Positions 1 through 6,389 of a stretch of 15,025 bases of DNA are shown here, piece by piece. The stretch comes from Methanomicrobiales archaeon (GTDB lineage: Archaea > Halobacteriota > Methanomicrobia > Methanomicrobiales > Methanoculleaceae). The notes under the pieces are model-generated. The model made no database searches. It worked only from the letters and a program-made list of their open reading frames with translations, and was not told the DNA's origin. How positions within the stretch are numbered: the stretch's first letter is position 1; each line of letters begins with the position of its first letter. Where the stretch lies: positions 1-15,025 of the forward strand of contig JAGVUK010000157.1 of assembly GCA_019136335.1 (NCBI GenBank), in the 5' to 3' direction. Position numbers and translations under genes: made by a program.

Positions 1-91
1 CGGGCGCGTGCGCGCCGGCTCATCGGAGGGGACGTCCTGGGGGAGGAGAAGAGCGGGCGCAATACCGGGAAAGCGTGTGCAAAACAGGAGA

Positions 92-166
92 TAGCGAGGG
101 ATGGATTTGAACCATCGGTCTACGGGTTATGAGCCCGCCGGGATTTCCTGACTACCCCACCTCGCT
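92..166 (-). tRNA. initiator tRNA-Met (anticodon CAT)
   Basis: Read on the minus strand, the segment folds into a full cloverleaf of 75 nt. The acceptor arm AGCGAGG (160-166) pairs perfectly with CCTCGCT (93-99), and the discriminator is A at 92. The anticodon loop is CTCATAA with anticodon CAT. The anticodon stem has three consecutive G:C pairs next to the loop (GCGGG/CCCGT), which together with the A1:U72 pair marks an archaeal initiator rather than elongator methionine tRNA. The T arm is GATGG-TTCAAAT-CCATC. CCA is not encoded, since the next bases after the discriminator are TCT, and no intron is visible. It starts translation at AUG/GUG codons. It diverges from the thioredoxin gene. Confidence 0.95.
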
Positions 167-202
167 GCTCATCTGTGAGGTATATACCATTGTGCTTCCG
201 GG

Positions 203-211
203 GATATATAG
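203..211 (-). promoter_or_regulatory. TATA box for the initiator tRNA
   Basis: On the minus strand this reads CTATATATC, a good archaeal TATA element. Placing the start about 27 bases downstream puts it near 180, which leaves a leader of about 14 nt before the mature tRNA 5' end at 166. A second, palindromic TATA-like element GGTATATACC lies at 179-188. It is too close to the tRNA to drive it, but could work in either direction. Confidence 0.5.
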
Positions 212-246
212 TTATCTGAGGTTCCGGCCGCCGTCGCCCTCCCAAT

Positions 247-254
247 CTTTAATA
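247..254 (+). promoter_or_regulatory. TATA box for thioredoxin gene
   Basis: CTTTAATA at 247-254 resembles an archaeal TATA box. Transcription would begin near 277. That makes an ATG at 279 essentially leaderless, or gives the ATG at 297 a leader of about 20 nt containing GGAAGAG. This element and the tRNA TATA box form a compact divergent promoter region. Confidence 0.45.
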
Positions 255-296
255 GGGCGTGCATCATACCTCCGCCGCATGGAAGAGAACCGACCG

Positions 297-695
297 ATGG
301 ACGACGAACTGCAGCGCCTCCGGGAAGAGCGCCTCAGGGAGCTCGAGGCCCGGATCCAGGGCGGCCGGGGCGGGGTCATCGAGATCACCGACGGTACGTT
401 TCAGGACACGGTAAGCAGGCATCCGTTCCTGGTCGTCGATCTCTGGGCGGACTGGTGCGGCCCCTGCCGGATGGTGGCCCCGGTGATCGAGGACCTTGCG
501 CGTGACTTTGCCGGCCGGGTGACCTTCGGCAAGTGTGACGTCGACCAAAACCGCGTGATAGCGGCACAGTTCAGCGTAACGGCGATACCGACGCTGCTGT
601 TCTTTGCAAACGGCGCACTCATCGACCGGGCGGTCGGCGCGCTCCCGAAAGAGGCCGTCAGGGCGCGGGTGATGCGGGCGTTTTCGACCGGTTAG
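297..695 (+). CDS. trxA: thioredoxin
   Basis: Small thiol-disulfide oxidoreductase of 132 residues that reduces protein disulfides in the cytoplasm. The active site WCGPC is at residues 53-57, preceded by the usual VDLWAD strand. The cis-proline motif AIPTL has Pro98, and the fold ends with a GALPKEAV-type helix. No signal peptide is seen. The first 25 residues form a charged helix (MDDELQRLREERL) not present in bacterial thioredoxin. I chose the ATG at 297 because the MDDEL start looks natural and GGAAGAG (281-287) lies 9 bases upstream. An in-frame ATG at 279, 18 bases earlier, would be leaderless given the TATA box at 247-254. The stop TAG shares two bases with the stop of the opposite gene. 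Partners could be a thioredoxin reductase elsewhere in the genome. The family is secure; the start is less so. Confidence 0.93.
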   Translation: MDDELQRLREERLRELEARIQGGRGGVIEITDGTFQDTVSRHPFLVVDLWADWCGPCRMVAPVIEDLARDFAGRVTFGKCDVDQNRVIAAQFSVTAIPTLLFFANGALIDRAVGALPKEAVRARVMRAFSTG

Positions 696-1039
696 AGGAT
701 CCCGCCCTGCCGGTGCCGGAGCATCTCGGAGAGCCGCGCGGCCATGATAAAATCGTTCCGGGAGAGCCCGCCGATGGCGTAGGTGTACCAGGCGACGTCC
801 ACGTACCGGCCCATCCGGATGGCGATATCCGGGAGATGGTTCTCCCGCGCCGAGAAGGCGGCGACCTCCCGGAGGAACGCCATGGCCTCGGCAAACCCCG
901 CACAGGAGAACCGGGCATGCAGGTGCCTGTCCTCAAGCGACCAGTCCGGGACCTCCGGCAGGAGGTCTGCGATCTCCCGCCGGGTCAACGGTGCCGTATC
1001 CGCGACATCAGGGCTGATCGGTTCGGACGAAAGAGCCAT
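692..1039 (-). CDS. pterin-4a-carbinolamine dehydratase-like protein
   Basis: 115-residue protein of the PCD/DCoH family, which dehydrates 4a-hydroxytetrahydrobiopterin in organisms with aromatic amino acid hydroxylases. Supporting motifs are PDWSL (residues 31-35), ENHLPD (66-71), YVDVAW (79-84) and GGLSRNDF (90-97), matching the family order HHPD...VDVxLxTH..GGLTxxDF. Only one of the three catalytic histidines is kept (His68). The second is Leu69 and the third is Tyr87, so classical activity is doubtful. The ATG at 1039 is preceded by GGAGAGGGATC, a good ribosome binding site. It lies 65 bases after the flavoprotein gene on the same strand and is probably co-transcribed. Methanogens have no known tetrahydrobiopterin hydroxylase. 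The substrate may therefore be another pterin, or the role may be non-enzymatic; this is inference. Confidence 0.85.
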   Translation of the reverse strand: MALSSEPISPDVADTAPLTRREIADLLPEVPDWSLEDRHLHARFSCAGFAEAMAFLREVAAFSARENHLPDIAIRMGRYVDVAWYTYAIGGLSRNDFIMAARLSEMLRHRQGGIL

Positions 1040-1104
1040 TGGTTGATCCCTCTCCGGCGAGGATGAAAAAGGTTCTTCTTTTCGGCCGGAAGAGCTCCCC
1101 CGCC

Positions 1105-1668
1105 TCACTCCAGCTTCCGGACCAGGAACGCCACGTTCTCGGCGAACCGCCGGACCGTCCGGATACCCTCCTCGTCGTTCCGGGCCTCTCCCGGTGCCAG
1201 CCCAAAGACCATGTTCCAGTAGGTCGACCCCGGCACGATCATATCGTTGATCAAAAAGAACATCCAGAGCTCCTGGAGCGTCGCGGTATGCCCGCCGCGC
1301 CGGGCCACGACGATCGGCCCGCCCACCTTCCGCGAGAGGAAGGCGTCCGACGACATCGATACCATACCGATCCGCTGCAGCGCCGCGAGAACGTCGCCCC
1401 GGGCGGTGCCGAAGTAGACCGGGGTCCCGACGATGAACCCGTCAGCCTCCCGGACCTTTTCGATGATCGCATTCAGGCCGTCGTCAAGAGCGCACGCTCC
1501 CCCGGTGCAGAGCCCGCAGGCGGTGCAGGACCGGATGTGCATCTCCGCAAGCAGCACGATCTCGGTCGCTATCCCTTCGCGCTCGAGGACCGCTGCACAC
1601 TCCTCGAGGACCTGCGCGGTGTTCCCCTCGAGCCGGGGGCTCCCGCAGAGCAGTACCACTTTTCCCAT
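1105..1668 (-). CDS. iron-sulfur flavoprotein (flavodoxin-fold NADPH-dependent FMN reductase family)
   Basis: 187-residue flavodoxin-fold protein. GSPRLEGNTA (residues 9-18) is the FMN phosphate loop and GTPVYFG (81-87) the isoalloxazine-side loop. Between them lies a compact cluster motif, Cys48-x2-Cys51-x2-Cys54-x4-Cys59, which fits the CX2CX2CX4-7C signature of archaeal iron-sulfur flavoproteins (Isf). These carry one 4Fe-4S cluster and one FMN and move electrons from ferredoxin to acceptors such as oxygen or peroxide. The ATG at 1668 is preceded by GAGGTG and sits 1 base after the stop of the DUF362/ferredoxin gene, so the two are almost certainly co-translated. That pairing suggests the ferredoxin-like protein as its electron partner (inference). 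Physiological substrate unknown. Confidence 0.9.
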   Translation of the reverse strand: MGKVVLLCGSPRLEGNTAQVLEECAAVLEREGIATEIVLLAEMHIRSCTACGLCTGGACALDDGLNAIIEKVREADGFIVGTPVYFGTARGDVLAALQRIGMVSMSSDAFLSRKVGGPIVVARRGGHTATLQELWMFFLINDMIVPGSTYWNMVFGLAPGEARNDEEGIRTVRRFAENVAFLVRKLE

Positions 1669-1669
1669 C

Positions 1670-2773
1670 TCACACCTCGATCAGCCGGTAGGACGCGTCG
1701 CCAAGCCCGATCCGGGCGGCGTAGGCGATCTGGTAGTTGCCGTCCGTGTAGTCCCAGATCCCCTTAAACTTGTCCTCCCCCGGGGCGAGGTTCTCCCCGA
1801 GCGCCGTCCGGGCAATCCCCCGCTCGCTGTTGACGAGGTCAAGGCTCGCGTGGTCGATCGCGACCGGATCGGTGGAGGCGAGGATCCCGATGTCGGGAAC
1901 GATTGGAGCGTCGCTCCAGGGGACGCAGTCGCAGTCCGGGGTGATCGCGAGGAGGAAGTTGATGTAGCCCACCCGCCCCGGTTTGTCGCGGACGGCGCCG
2001 AGGGCGTACTCGCAGACCCTCTCGATGAACGGCCGGATCTCCGTCGTCCAGTCAAACTCGATCGCCCCGAGGTCGCAGGAGCGCATGCAGTCGCCGCACC
2101 CGACGCAGCGCTCCGGGTTGAACCGCGCCCGCCCCTCGACGAGGGTCACCGCCGCCTGCGGGCAGACCTGGATGCACCTCCCGCACCCCCCGCACCGCTC
2201 GATCTCCACGAACGGCCGGCCGGCGTGCTGCTCCGCCTTCCCCGAGGGCGGGGCGCAGCCCATCGCCAGGTTCTTGATCGCGCCCCCAAACCCGGCGAGG
2301 TCGTGGCCCTTGACGTGCGAGAGGACGAGCATGCTGTCGGCCGCGAGGATACCCCCGGCGATCCGGACGTTCTCGAAATGGTTCCCCCCGACCGCGACCT
2401 CCTTCCAGTAGCCGCCCGAAAGGCCGTCGGCGATGATCACCGGGGCGCCGACGACCGCGTAGGCAAACCCGTGCTCGATCGCGGTGACGGTGTGCCGGAC
2501 GGCGTCGGCCCTGCTCCCCGCATAGAGGGTGCCGGTATCGGTGACGAACGGGTGGGCCTGGCACTCCTTCACCTTATCGACCACCTGCCGGGCAAAGACC
2601 GGGTTGATGTAGGTGTCGCACCCCCGCTCCCCGACGTGGAGTTTGACGGCCGTAAGGTCGCCGGGGCGGACCACGTCGCCGAACCCGGCCGCGTCGAAGA
2701 GGCGGCGGATCTTCTGGACTCTGCTCTCGTGGTGGCTCCTTGCCCGGAGGCCGGCGAAAAAGACATCTGCCAT
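1670..2773 (-). CDS. DUF362 domain protein with two 4Fe-4S ferredoxin motifs
   Basis: 367-residue cytoplasmic iron-sulfur protein. The N- and C-terminal parts (about 1-185 and 245-367) form the DUF362 domain, with VKLHVGERG near 43-51, HVKGHDLAGFGGA near 153-165 and STDPVAIDHAS near 300-310. Inserted between them are two 4Fe-4S motifs: Cys194/197/200/204 followed by Pro205, and Cys223/226/229/233, the second lacking the usual proline. The family is widespread in anaerobes, and its exact reaction is not established. It is probably a low-potential electron carrier or an accessory redox enzyme. The ATG at 2773 is preceded by AAGGAG. It is the first gene of a block followed after 1 base by the iron-sulfur flavoprotein. 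A CCTTATCCC element upstream may be its own promoter. Confidence 0.92.
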   Translation of the reverse strand: MADVFFAGLRARSHHESRVQKIRRLFDAAGFGDVVRPGDLTAVKLHVGERGCDTYINPVFARQVVDKVKECQAHPFVTDTGTLYAGSRADAVRHTVTAIEHGFAYAVVGAPVIIADGLSGGYWKEVAVGGNHFENVRIAGGILAADSMLVLSHVKGHDLAGFGGAIKNLAMGCAPPSGKAEQHAGRPFVEIERCGGCGRCIQVCPQAAVTLVEGRARFNPERCVGCGDCMRSCDLGAIEFDWTTEIRPFIERVCEYALGAVRDKPGRVGYINFLLAITPDCDCVPWSDAPIVPDIGILASTDPVAIDHASLDLVNSERGIARTALGENLAPGEDKFKGIWDYTDGNYQIAYAARIGLGDASYRLIEV

Positions 2774-2809
2774 CGTCGTCTGCTCCTTCGCAGGTACTCT
2801 CGGATCAGT

Positions 2810-2820
2810 GAGGGATAAGG
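2810..2820 (-). promoter_or_regulatory. possible TATA box for the DUF362-flavoprotein-PCD block
   Basis: The minus strand reads ACCCTTATCCC-like sequence here, in the 61-base gap after the lipoprotein gene. The predicted start near 2789 would give a leader of about 16 nt carrying the AAGGAG site. The box is weak (TTATCC rather than TTATATA), so read-through from the ABC operon is equally possible. Confidence 0.3.
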
Positions 2821-2834
2821 GTTGTGCCGCCCGG

Positions 2835-3701
2835 TCAGGGCCCCGAGAGGTCGATACCCCCGTTTGAGGTGGTGACGGTGATCGTCGGCCCCCCGTCGCC
2901 GAGCAGACCCGTGACCGAGGTCCCCGTCGACTCGCTGACCCGGAGCGGGAGGCCGCGGACCGTCACCCTGCCGTTCGAGGTGGCGGCGACCACGCGGGCG
3001 TCGAGGTCTTCCGCGAGCCGGAGCGCGATCCCGCCGTTGCTTGAGGATATCGTCACGTCCTCCCGGACGGCGGAGATGGTGGCGGAGATGGGGCCGTTTG
3101 AGGTCCGGAGCGCGAGCACCCCGCCGCAATCCTCTACCGTGACGGCGCCGTTGCTCGTCGTTGCGGTGACGTAGCCCTCGACGCCACGGAGATCGATCCC
3201 GCCGTTCGACGACGCCGCACGGAGATCGCCGCCGCGAGCACCGTCCACGTGCACCGGGCCGTTCGACGTCGCAAGTTCCGTTCCGGCCACCCGCACCCCC
3301 GAGAGTTCGATCCCGCCGTTCGAACTCTCGACCCGTTGCAGGACAACGTCCGGCGGCACCCGTATCGTGTAGTCCACGCTCGCCCGGACGTTTAAGCCGG
3401 TGTACACGGTCTCGATCCGGAGGGGATCGCCCTCCGCCACCTCGATCCCGACCTTCGCGAGTTCCGCCCGGCCGTAGACGGTCCGTTTGACCGCCGTAAC
3501 GGCGACGAAATCCTCCTCCCAGACGCTCACGTTCACGCCCCCGTTCCGGTTGACCACGACGACACCGCTTCCCGGCTCCACCGCGACCGTCCGGTCGAAG
3601 ACCTCCGTCTCCTCAGGGCCCGGCACCCCGGTGCACCCGGCGAGAGTGGCGGCAGTGATGAGGACGGCGAGCGCAAGCACCGTATGAATGATCTTCTGCA
3701 T
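2835..3701 (-). CDS. DUF4097-type beta-repeat lipoprotein
   Basis: 288-residue surface lipoprotein. Residues 1-23 form a signal peptide with a lipobox (TLAGC, Cys23). The body is almost entirely beta repeats: eight copies of [S/T]SNG[G/P/A/R][I/V] plus a related NRNGGV near the start, roughly every 20 residues, as in the DUF4097 family that folds as a stacked beta solenoid. A short turn with KRTVYGRAEL and a GDPLRIET segment precede the repeats. I chose the ATG at 3701 because the signal peptide begins there and AGAGGG lies 6 bases upstream. An in-frame ATG at 3728 overlaps the permease stop (ATGA) and would add nine polar residues. It is the last gene of the ABC operon and may bind or sense an envelope ligand connected to the exporter (inference). 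Function unknown. Confidence 0.88.
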   Translation of the reverse strand: MQKIIHTVLALAVLITAATLAGCTGVPGPEETEVFDRTVAVEPGSGVVVVNRNGGVNVSVWEEDFVAVTAVKRTVYGRAELAKVGIEVAEGDPLRIETVYTGLNVRASVDYTIRVPPDVVLQRVESSNGGIELSGVRVAGTELATSNGPVHVDGARGGDLRAASSNGGIDLRGVEGYVTATTSNGAVTVEDCGGVLALRTSNGPISATISAVREDVTISSSNGGIALRLAEDLDARVVAATSNGRVTVRGLPLRVSESTGTSVTGLLGDGGPTITVTTSNGGIDLSGP

Positions 3702-3724
3702 ATCCAACCCTCTCGCGTCGTCCC

Positions 3725-4561
3725 TCATGTTACTACCGCCTTCTGAAACGTCCGGCGGGCGAGGACATACATCACCGCCGCAAAGACGACGAGGTAGGCA
3801 AACGAGAGAAGGATATCGCCCGGAGTGGAGGAGTAACTCGCCCCGACGGCGAAGAACTCGCTCCCGAGGGCGAAGTAGCGGACCCCGCTGACCAGGTGGG
3901 TCAGGGGGTTGTAGAGCGAGAGGGTCTGCAGGACCGGCGGGAACGCCTGGATCGGGTAGAGGGCGTTCGAGACAAAGAAGAGCGGCAGGGTGAGAAGCGT
4001 GATGATCCCCTGCAGCCCTTCGGGGCTCTCGAGGCGCATCGATATCGTGGAGGAGAAGAGGAGGAACCCAAGCGAGAAGACACCGACGAACGCGAAGATC
4101 CCGAGGATTGAGACGACGATCCGGGCGGGCGAGAACCCCGGGAAGAACCGCACGCCAAGGAGGAGCCCGAACGCCATGATGATGGCGACCTGGATGAACG
4201 ACTTCGTCATCCCCGAGAGGCTGACCCCGAACATGATGTGGGTCCGGGGCATAGGGCTTGCCAGCATCTCCCGCATCAGCCCCCAGTTCTTATCGAAGAG
4301 GAGGCTGATCCCCCCAAAGAGGCTGGTAAACAGGGTCGTCATCGCGATCACCCCGGCGGCCATGAAGGTGAGGTAGTCGACCGGGACGACGCCTGCCGGG
4401 ACCGGGACGGCCGAGGCGAACCGGTTGAAGTTCGAGGACATCGCAACACCGAAGAACGCCATCCAGAGCGCCGGCTGCAGGAGCGACGAGAGAAGTTGCG
4501 TCCGAAACCGGGTGAACCGGATCATCTCCCGCCAGTAGACGGTGAGGAACTCCCAGGCCAC
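3725..4561 (-). CDS. ABC-2 type transporter permease
   Basis: 278-residue integral membrane subunit of a DrrB/ABC-2 exporter. Six hydrophobic spans can be read near residues 22-42, 62-87, 117-138, 147-171, 183-203 and 249-269. The segment MREMLASPMPRTHIM (about 96-110) between spans 2 and 3 is typical of the family's coupling region. The start is GTG at 4561, only 6 bases after the ATPase stop, with G-rich sequence ahead of it. Its own stop overlaps the possible upstream ATG of the lipoprotein as ATGA. It pairs with the ATPase to pump an unknown substrate (drug, lipid or polysaccharide precursor) out of the cell. Confidence 0.93.
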   Translation of the reverse strand: MAWEFLTVYWREMIRFTRFRTQLLSSLLQPALWMAFFGVAMSSNFNRFASAVPVPAGVVPVDYLTFMAAGVIAMTTLFTSLFGGISLLFDKNWGLMREMLASPMPRTHIMFGVSLSGMTKSFIQVAIIMAFGLLLGVRFFPGFSPARIVVSILGIFAFVGVFSLGFLLFSSTISMRLESPEGLQGIITLLTLPLFFVSNALYPIQAFPPVLQTLSLYNPLTHLVSGVRYFALGSEFFAVGASYSSTPGDILLSFAYLVVFAAVMYVLARRTFQKAVVT

Positions 4562-4567
4562 CCCCGT

Positions 4568-5518
4568 TCACGCCCCCGTATCGCGCAGTTCCCTGCCGGT
4601 GTAGTGGACGAAGACGTCGTCCATCGTCGGTTTCTTGAGGTTCACGCTCGCGATATCGATCCCGGCGTCGCGCACCCGCTCGACGATCCGCGGGAGACAG
4701 TGGCTCCCGTCGGCCGATATCGTGATCGAGAGGCCGCGGGGCGACTCCGTGACCGACCGGATCTCCCCGATCCCCTGGAGAGCCTCCCGGGCTTTTGCGT
4801 CGTCGCCGGTCTCGAGGTAGACGACGTCCTCGCCGAGGGTGTTCTTGAGCTCCTCCGGGGTGCCGGAGATGATGATCCTGCCGTGGTCGATGATGCTGAT
4901 CCGGTCCGAGAGCATATCGGCCTCCTCCATGTAGTGCGTCGTCATGAATATCGTCGTCCCGGCCGCGTTCACCCCCCGGATGTAGTCCCACATCCGCATC
5001 CGCGTCTGGGGGTCGAGCCCCTGCGTCGGTTCGTCGAGGAAGAGGACCTCCGGCCGGGTCAGGAGACCCCGCGCGATCTGGAGCCGCCGTTTCATCCCGC
5101 CGGAGAGGTTCTTCGTCCGCTCGTTCCGCTTCGCTTCGAGTTCCACGACCGTGAGCATCTCGTCGATCCGCTTCTTGCGCTCGTCGCGGGGGATCGAGTA
5201 GAGCCGCCCGTGGAACTCCATCGTCTCCCAGACGGTGAGGTCGCGGTCGAGGACGTCGTCCTGGAAGACGATCCCGATCGCCTCCCTGACCCGCCCGGGC
5301 TCCCGGGCGACGTCGTGGCCGGCCACCCGCACCGTGCCTTTCTGGAGGGGGAGGAGCGTTGTCAGGATGTTGATGGTGGTGCTCTTTCCCGCGCCGTTCG
5401 GGCCGAGGAACGAGAAGATCTCGCCTTTCCGGACGGTGAAACTGATGCCGCGCACCGCCCAAAACCCGTTGAATGCATGTTCGAGGTCCCGCACCTCGAT
5501 GATATCATCCCCGCCCAT
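4568..5518 (-). CDS. ABC transporter ATP-binding protein (DrrA-like)
   Basis: 316-residue nucleotide-binding subunit powering the adjacent permease. Walker A GPNGAGKST is at residues 39-47, the Q-loop glutamine at 86, the signature LSGGM at 138-142, Walker B VLFLDEP at 158-164 and the switch histidine at 195 (TTHYMEEAD). All catalytic residues are intact. After residue about 220 there is the C-terminal regulatory domain of DrrA-type exporters, ending in KKPTMDDVFVHYTGREL. The ATG at 5518 follows GGTGACCG, a partial ribosome binding site. It is the first gene of a three-gene operon (ATPase, permease, lipoprotein). A likely promoter and an inverted repeat lie just upstream. The substrate cannot be told from sequence. 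Confidence 0.95.
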   Translation of the reverse strand: MGGDDIIEVRDLEHAFNGFWAVRGISFTVRKGEIFSFLGPNGAGKSTTINILTTLLPLQKGTVRVAGHDVAREPGRVREAIGIVFQDDVLDRDLTVWETMEFHGRLYSIPRDERKKRIDEMLTVVELEAKRNERTKNLSGGMKRRLQIARGLLTRPEVLFLDEPTQGLDPQTRMRMWDYIRGVNAAGTTIFMTTHYMEEADMLSDRISIIDHGRIIISGTPEELKNTLGEDVVYLETGDDAKAREALQGIGEIRSVTESPRGLSITISADGSHCLPRIVERVRDAGIDIASVNLKKPTMDDVFVHYTGRELRDTGA

Positions 5519-5545
5519 CGGTCACCGTCCGGTCCCGCCCGCGCT

Positions 5546-5562
5546 TGTACACCCTCATGTAC
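5546..5562 (-). promoter_or_regulatory. inverted repeat, candidate operator of the ABC operon
   Basis: TGTACA (itself palindromic, 5546-5551) and TGTAC (5558-5562) form an inverted repeat GTACA-N6-TGTAC. It lies about where transcription from the TATA-like element at 5570-5579 would start, so a bound repressor could block initiation. No regulator gene is adjacent. Confidence 0.3.
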
Positions 5563-5569
5563 GGTGCTC

Positions 5570-5579
5570 TCATATTTCC
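5570..5579 (-). promoter_or_regulatory. TATA-like box for the ABC-lipoprotein operon
   Basis: The minus strand reads GGAAATATGA. A start 25-27 bases downstream falls near 5547, leaving a leader of about 28 nt before the ATG at 5518. The preceding purine-rich GGGAAAGG could serve as a BRE. Moderate support only. Confidence 0.35.
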
Positions 5580-5744
5580 CTTTCCCTCCCGTTCTCCGGC
5601 GCGCCGCCCGGAGAGCCGCGCGGTCCCCGCCCCGCTCTCCCCGCCGCGAGCCTGCACGGAAAAACCGCGCCGGCAGCCGCTCATGGGCCGGCCCGGATAG
5701 GTATGCTCAAATACCAAAACTCCCCCATCCCTCCAGAGAGACGT

Positions 5745-5861
5745 ATGTGCGGCTACTGTTTGCTCATCCCTGCCGGCGATACCCGGCCCCGGTCCCGGCG
5801 GAGCACCGCTCCCGGCGCCGGCGCGCAAGAGTTCGGGGAGCGGGCGGGAGAACGGCGGTGA
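5745..5861 (+). CDS. possible 38-residue upstream ORF
   Basis: ATG at 5745 opens 38 codons beginning MCGYCLLIPAG and ending in an Arg-rich tail (GERAGERR). Its stop TGA overlaps the GTG start of the SCP2-like gene as GTGA, the arrangement expected for translational coupling. A TATA-like AAATACC at 5709-5715 would place the transcript start near 5738, a few bases before the ATG. Against it: no good ribosome binding site, no recognisable family, and base composition alone can keep such a frame open in DNA this rich in GC. It may be only the leader of the downstream gene. Confidence 0.22.
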   Translation: MCGYCLLIPAGDTRPRSRRSTAPGAGAQEFGERAGERR

Positions 5862-6352
5862 CCCCGGCCGCCCGGGCCTCCCTCTGCCTCCTCCTCCTCG
5901 CGCTGGCGCTTGTGCCGGCGGCAGACGGGCTCGTCGTCGCCAACACCGACCTGACGCCGGCGGAGGTGAACCTCCTCTTTGCGATGCGGGAGTACACCCT
6001 GACCTACAACGAGTATGCCGGCCGGCTCCCAGGATGGGTGACCGGGCCGTTTGAGAACGAGAAGGTCAACCTCTACATCGAGTCCCCCGACGGCGTCCTG
6101 GTCATCGGGATCACCTTCCACGGCCGGAAGATCGTTTCGTTCGACGCAAAAGGCTGCCCCGACCCGATCGTCACGGTGACGACCGACAGGGCGACGGTGG
6201 AGGAGGTCATGGCCTCCGACCGGCCGTTTGACACGTTCCGGGCGGCGATGAGGAACGGCACCGTCACGATCGAGGGCAACACCCTGCTCGGGACGCTACG
6301 GTCGGGGATGGTCCGGTTCGGGCTCCAGGTGATGGACGTCATCGGGCTGTGA
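5858..6352 (+). CDS. exported SCP2-like domain protein
   Basis: 164-residue protein. The first 24 residues are a signal peptide or anchor (ASLCLLLLALALVPAADG). The rest (about 30-160) resembles the SCP2 sterol-carrier fold: a strand ending DGVLVIGITF, the CPDPIVTVTTD strand corresponding to the family's 'PDvtltt', a helix TVEEVMAS, and the closing NGTVTIEGNT ('GklkieGd'). SCP2 domains bind lipids or other hydrophobic ligands in a tunnel; here the ligand is unknown. The start is GTG at 5858, preceded by GGGAG at a good distance; there is no ATG nearby in frame. Downstream, 18 bases past the stop, is a strong hairpin. It appears to be a single gene, possibly with the small upstream ORF. The family call is by eye and moderate. 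Confidence 0.75.
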   Translation: MTPAARASLCLLLLALALVPAADGLVVANTDLTPAEVNLLFAMREYTLTYNEYAGRLPGWVTGPFENEKVNLYIESPDGVLVIGITFHGRKIVSFDAKGCPDPIVTVTTDRATVEEVMASDRPFDTFRAAMRNGTVTIEGNTLLGTLRSGMVRFGLQVMDVIGL

Positions 6353-6370
6353 GCGGAAAAAGAGGCGGCG

Positions 6371-6389
6371 GCGGGCCTCACAGGCCCGC
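6371..6389. terminator. perfect hairpin between convergent genes
   Basis: GCGGGCCT (6371-6378) and AGGCCCGC (6382-6389) form an 8-bp stem with a CAC loop. It lies 18 bases after the SCP2-like gene stop and overlaps the last codons of the small convergent gene, so it could act on both transcripts. There is no T-tract, so terminator function is inferred. Confidence 0.35.

Noticed and set aside
1..91. Gene at the left edge, with a minus-strand ATG at 21-23
   Set aside because: Only seven codons are visible, with no clear ribosome binding site; no frame across these bases shows a motif. Nothing can be supported here.
1433..2818. 461-codon plus-strand frame opposite the DUF362 gene
   Set aside because: No motif; the minus strand carries two full ferredoxin motifs and DUF362 signatures over the same bases.
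4238..6352. 704-codon plus-strand frame ending in the SCP2-like protein
   Set aside because: The part before 5858 lies opposite the ABC ATPase and permease and is Arg/Asp/Pro-rich with no domain; it is the mirror of strongly coding minus-strand genes. Only the C-terminal 164 residues are real.
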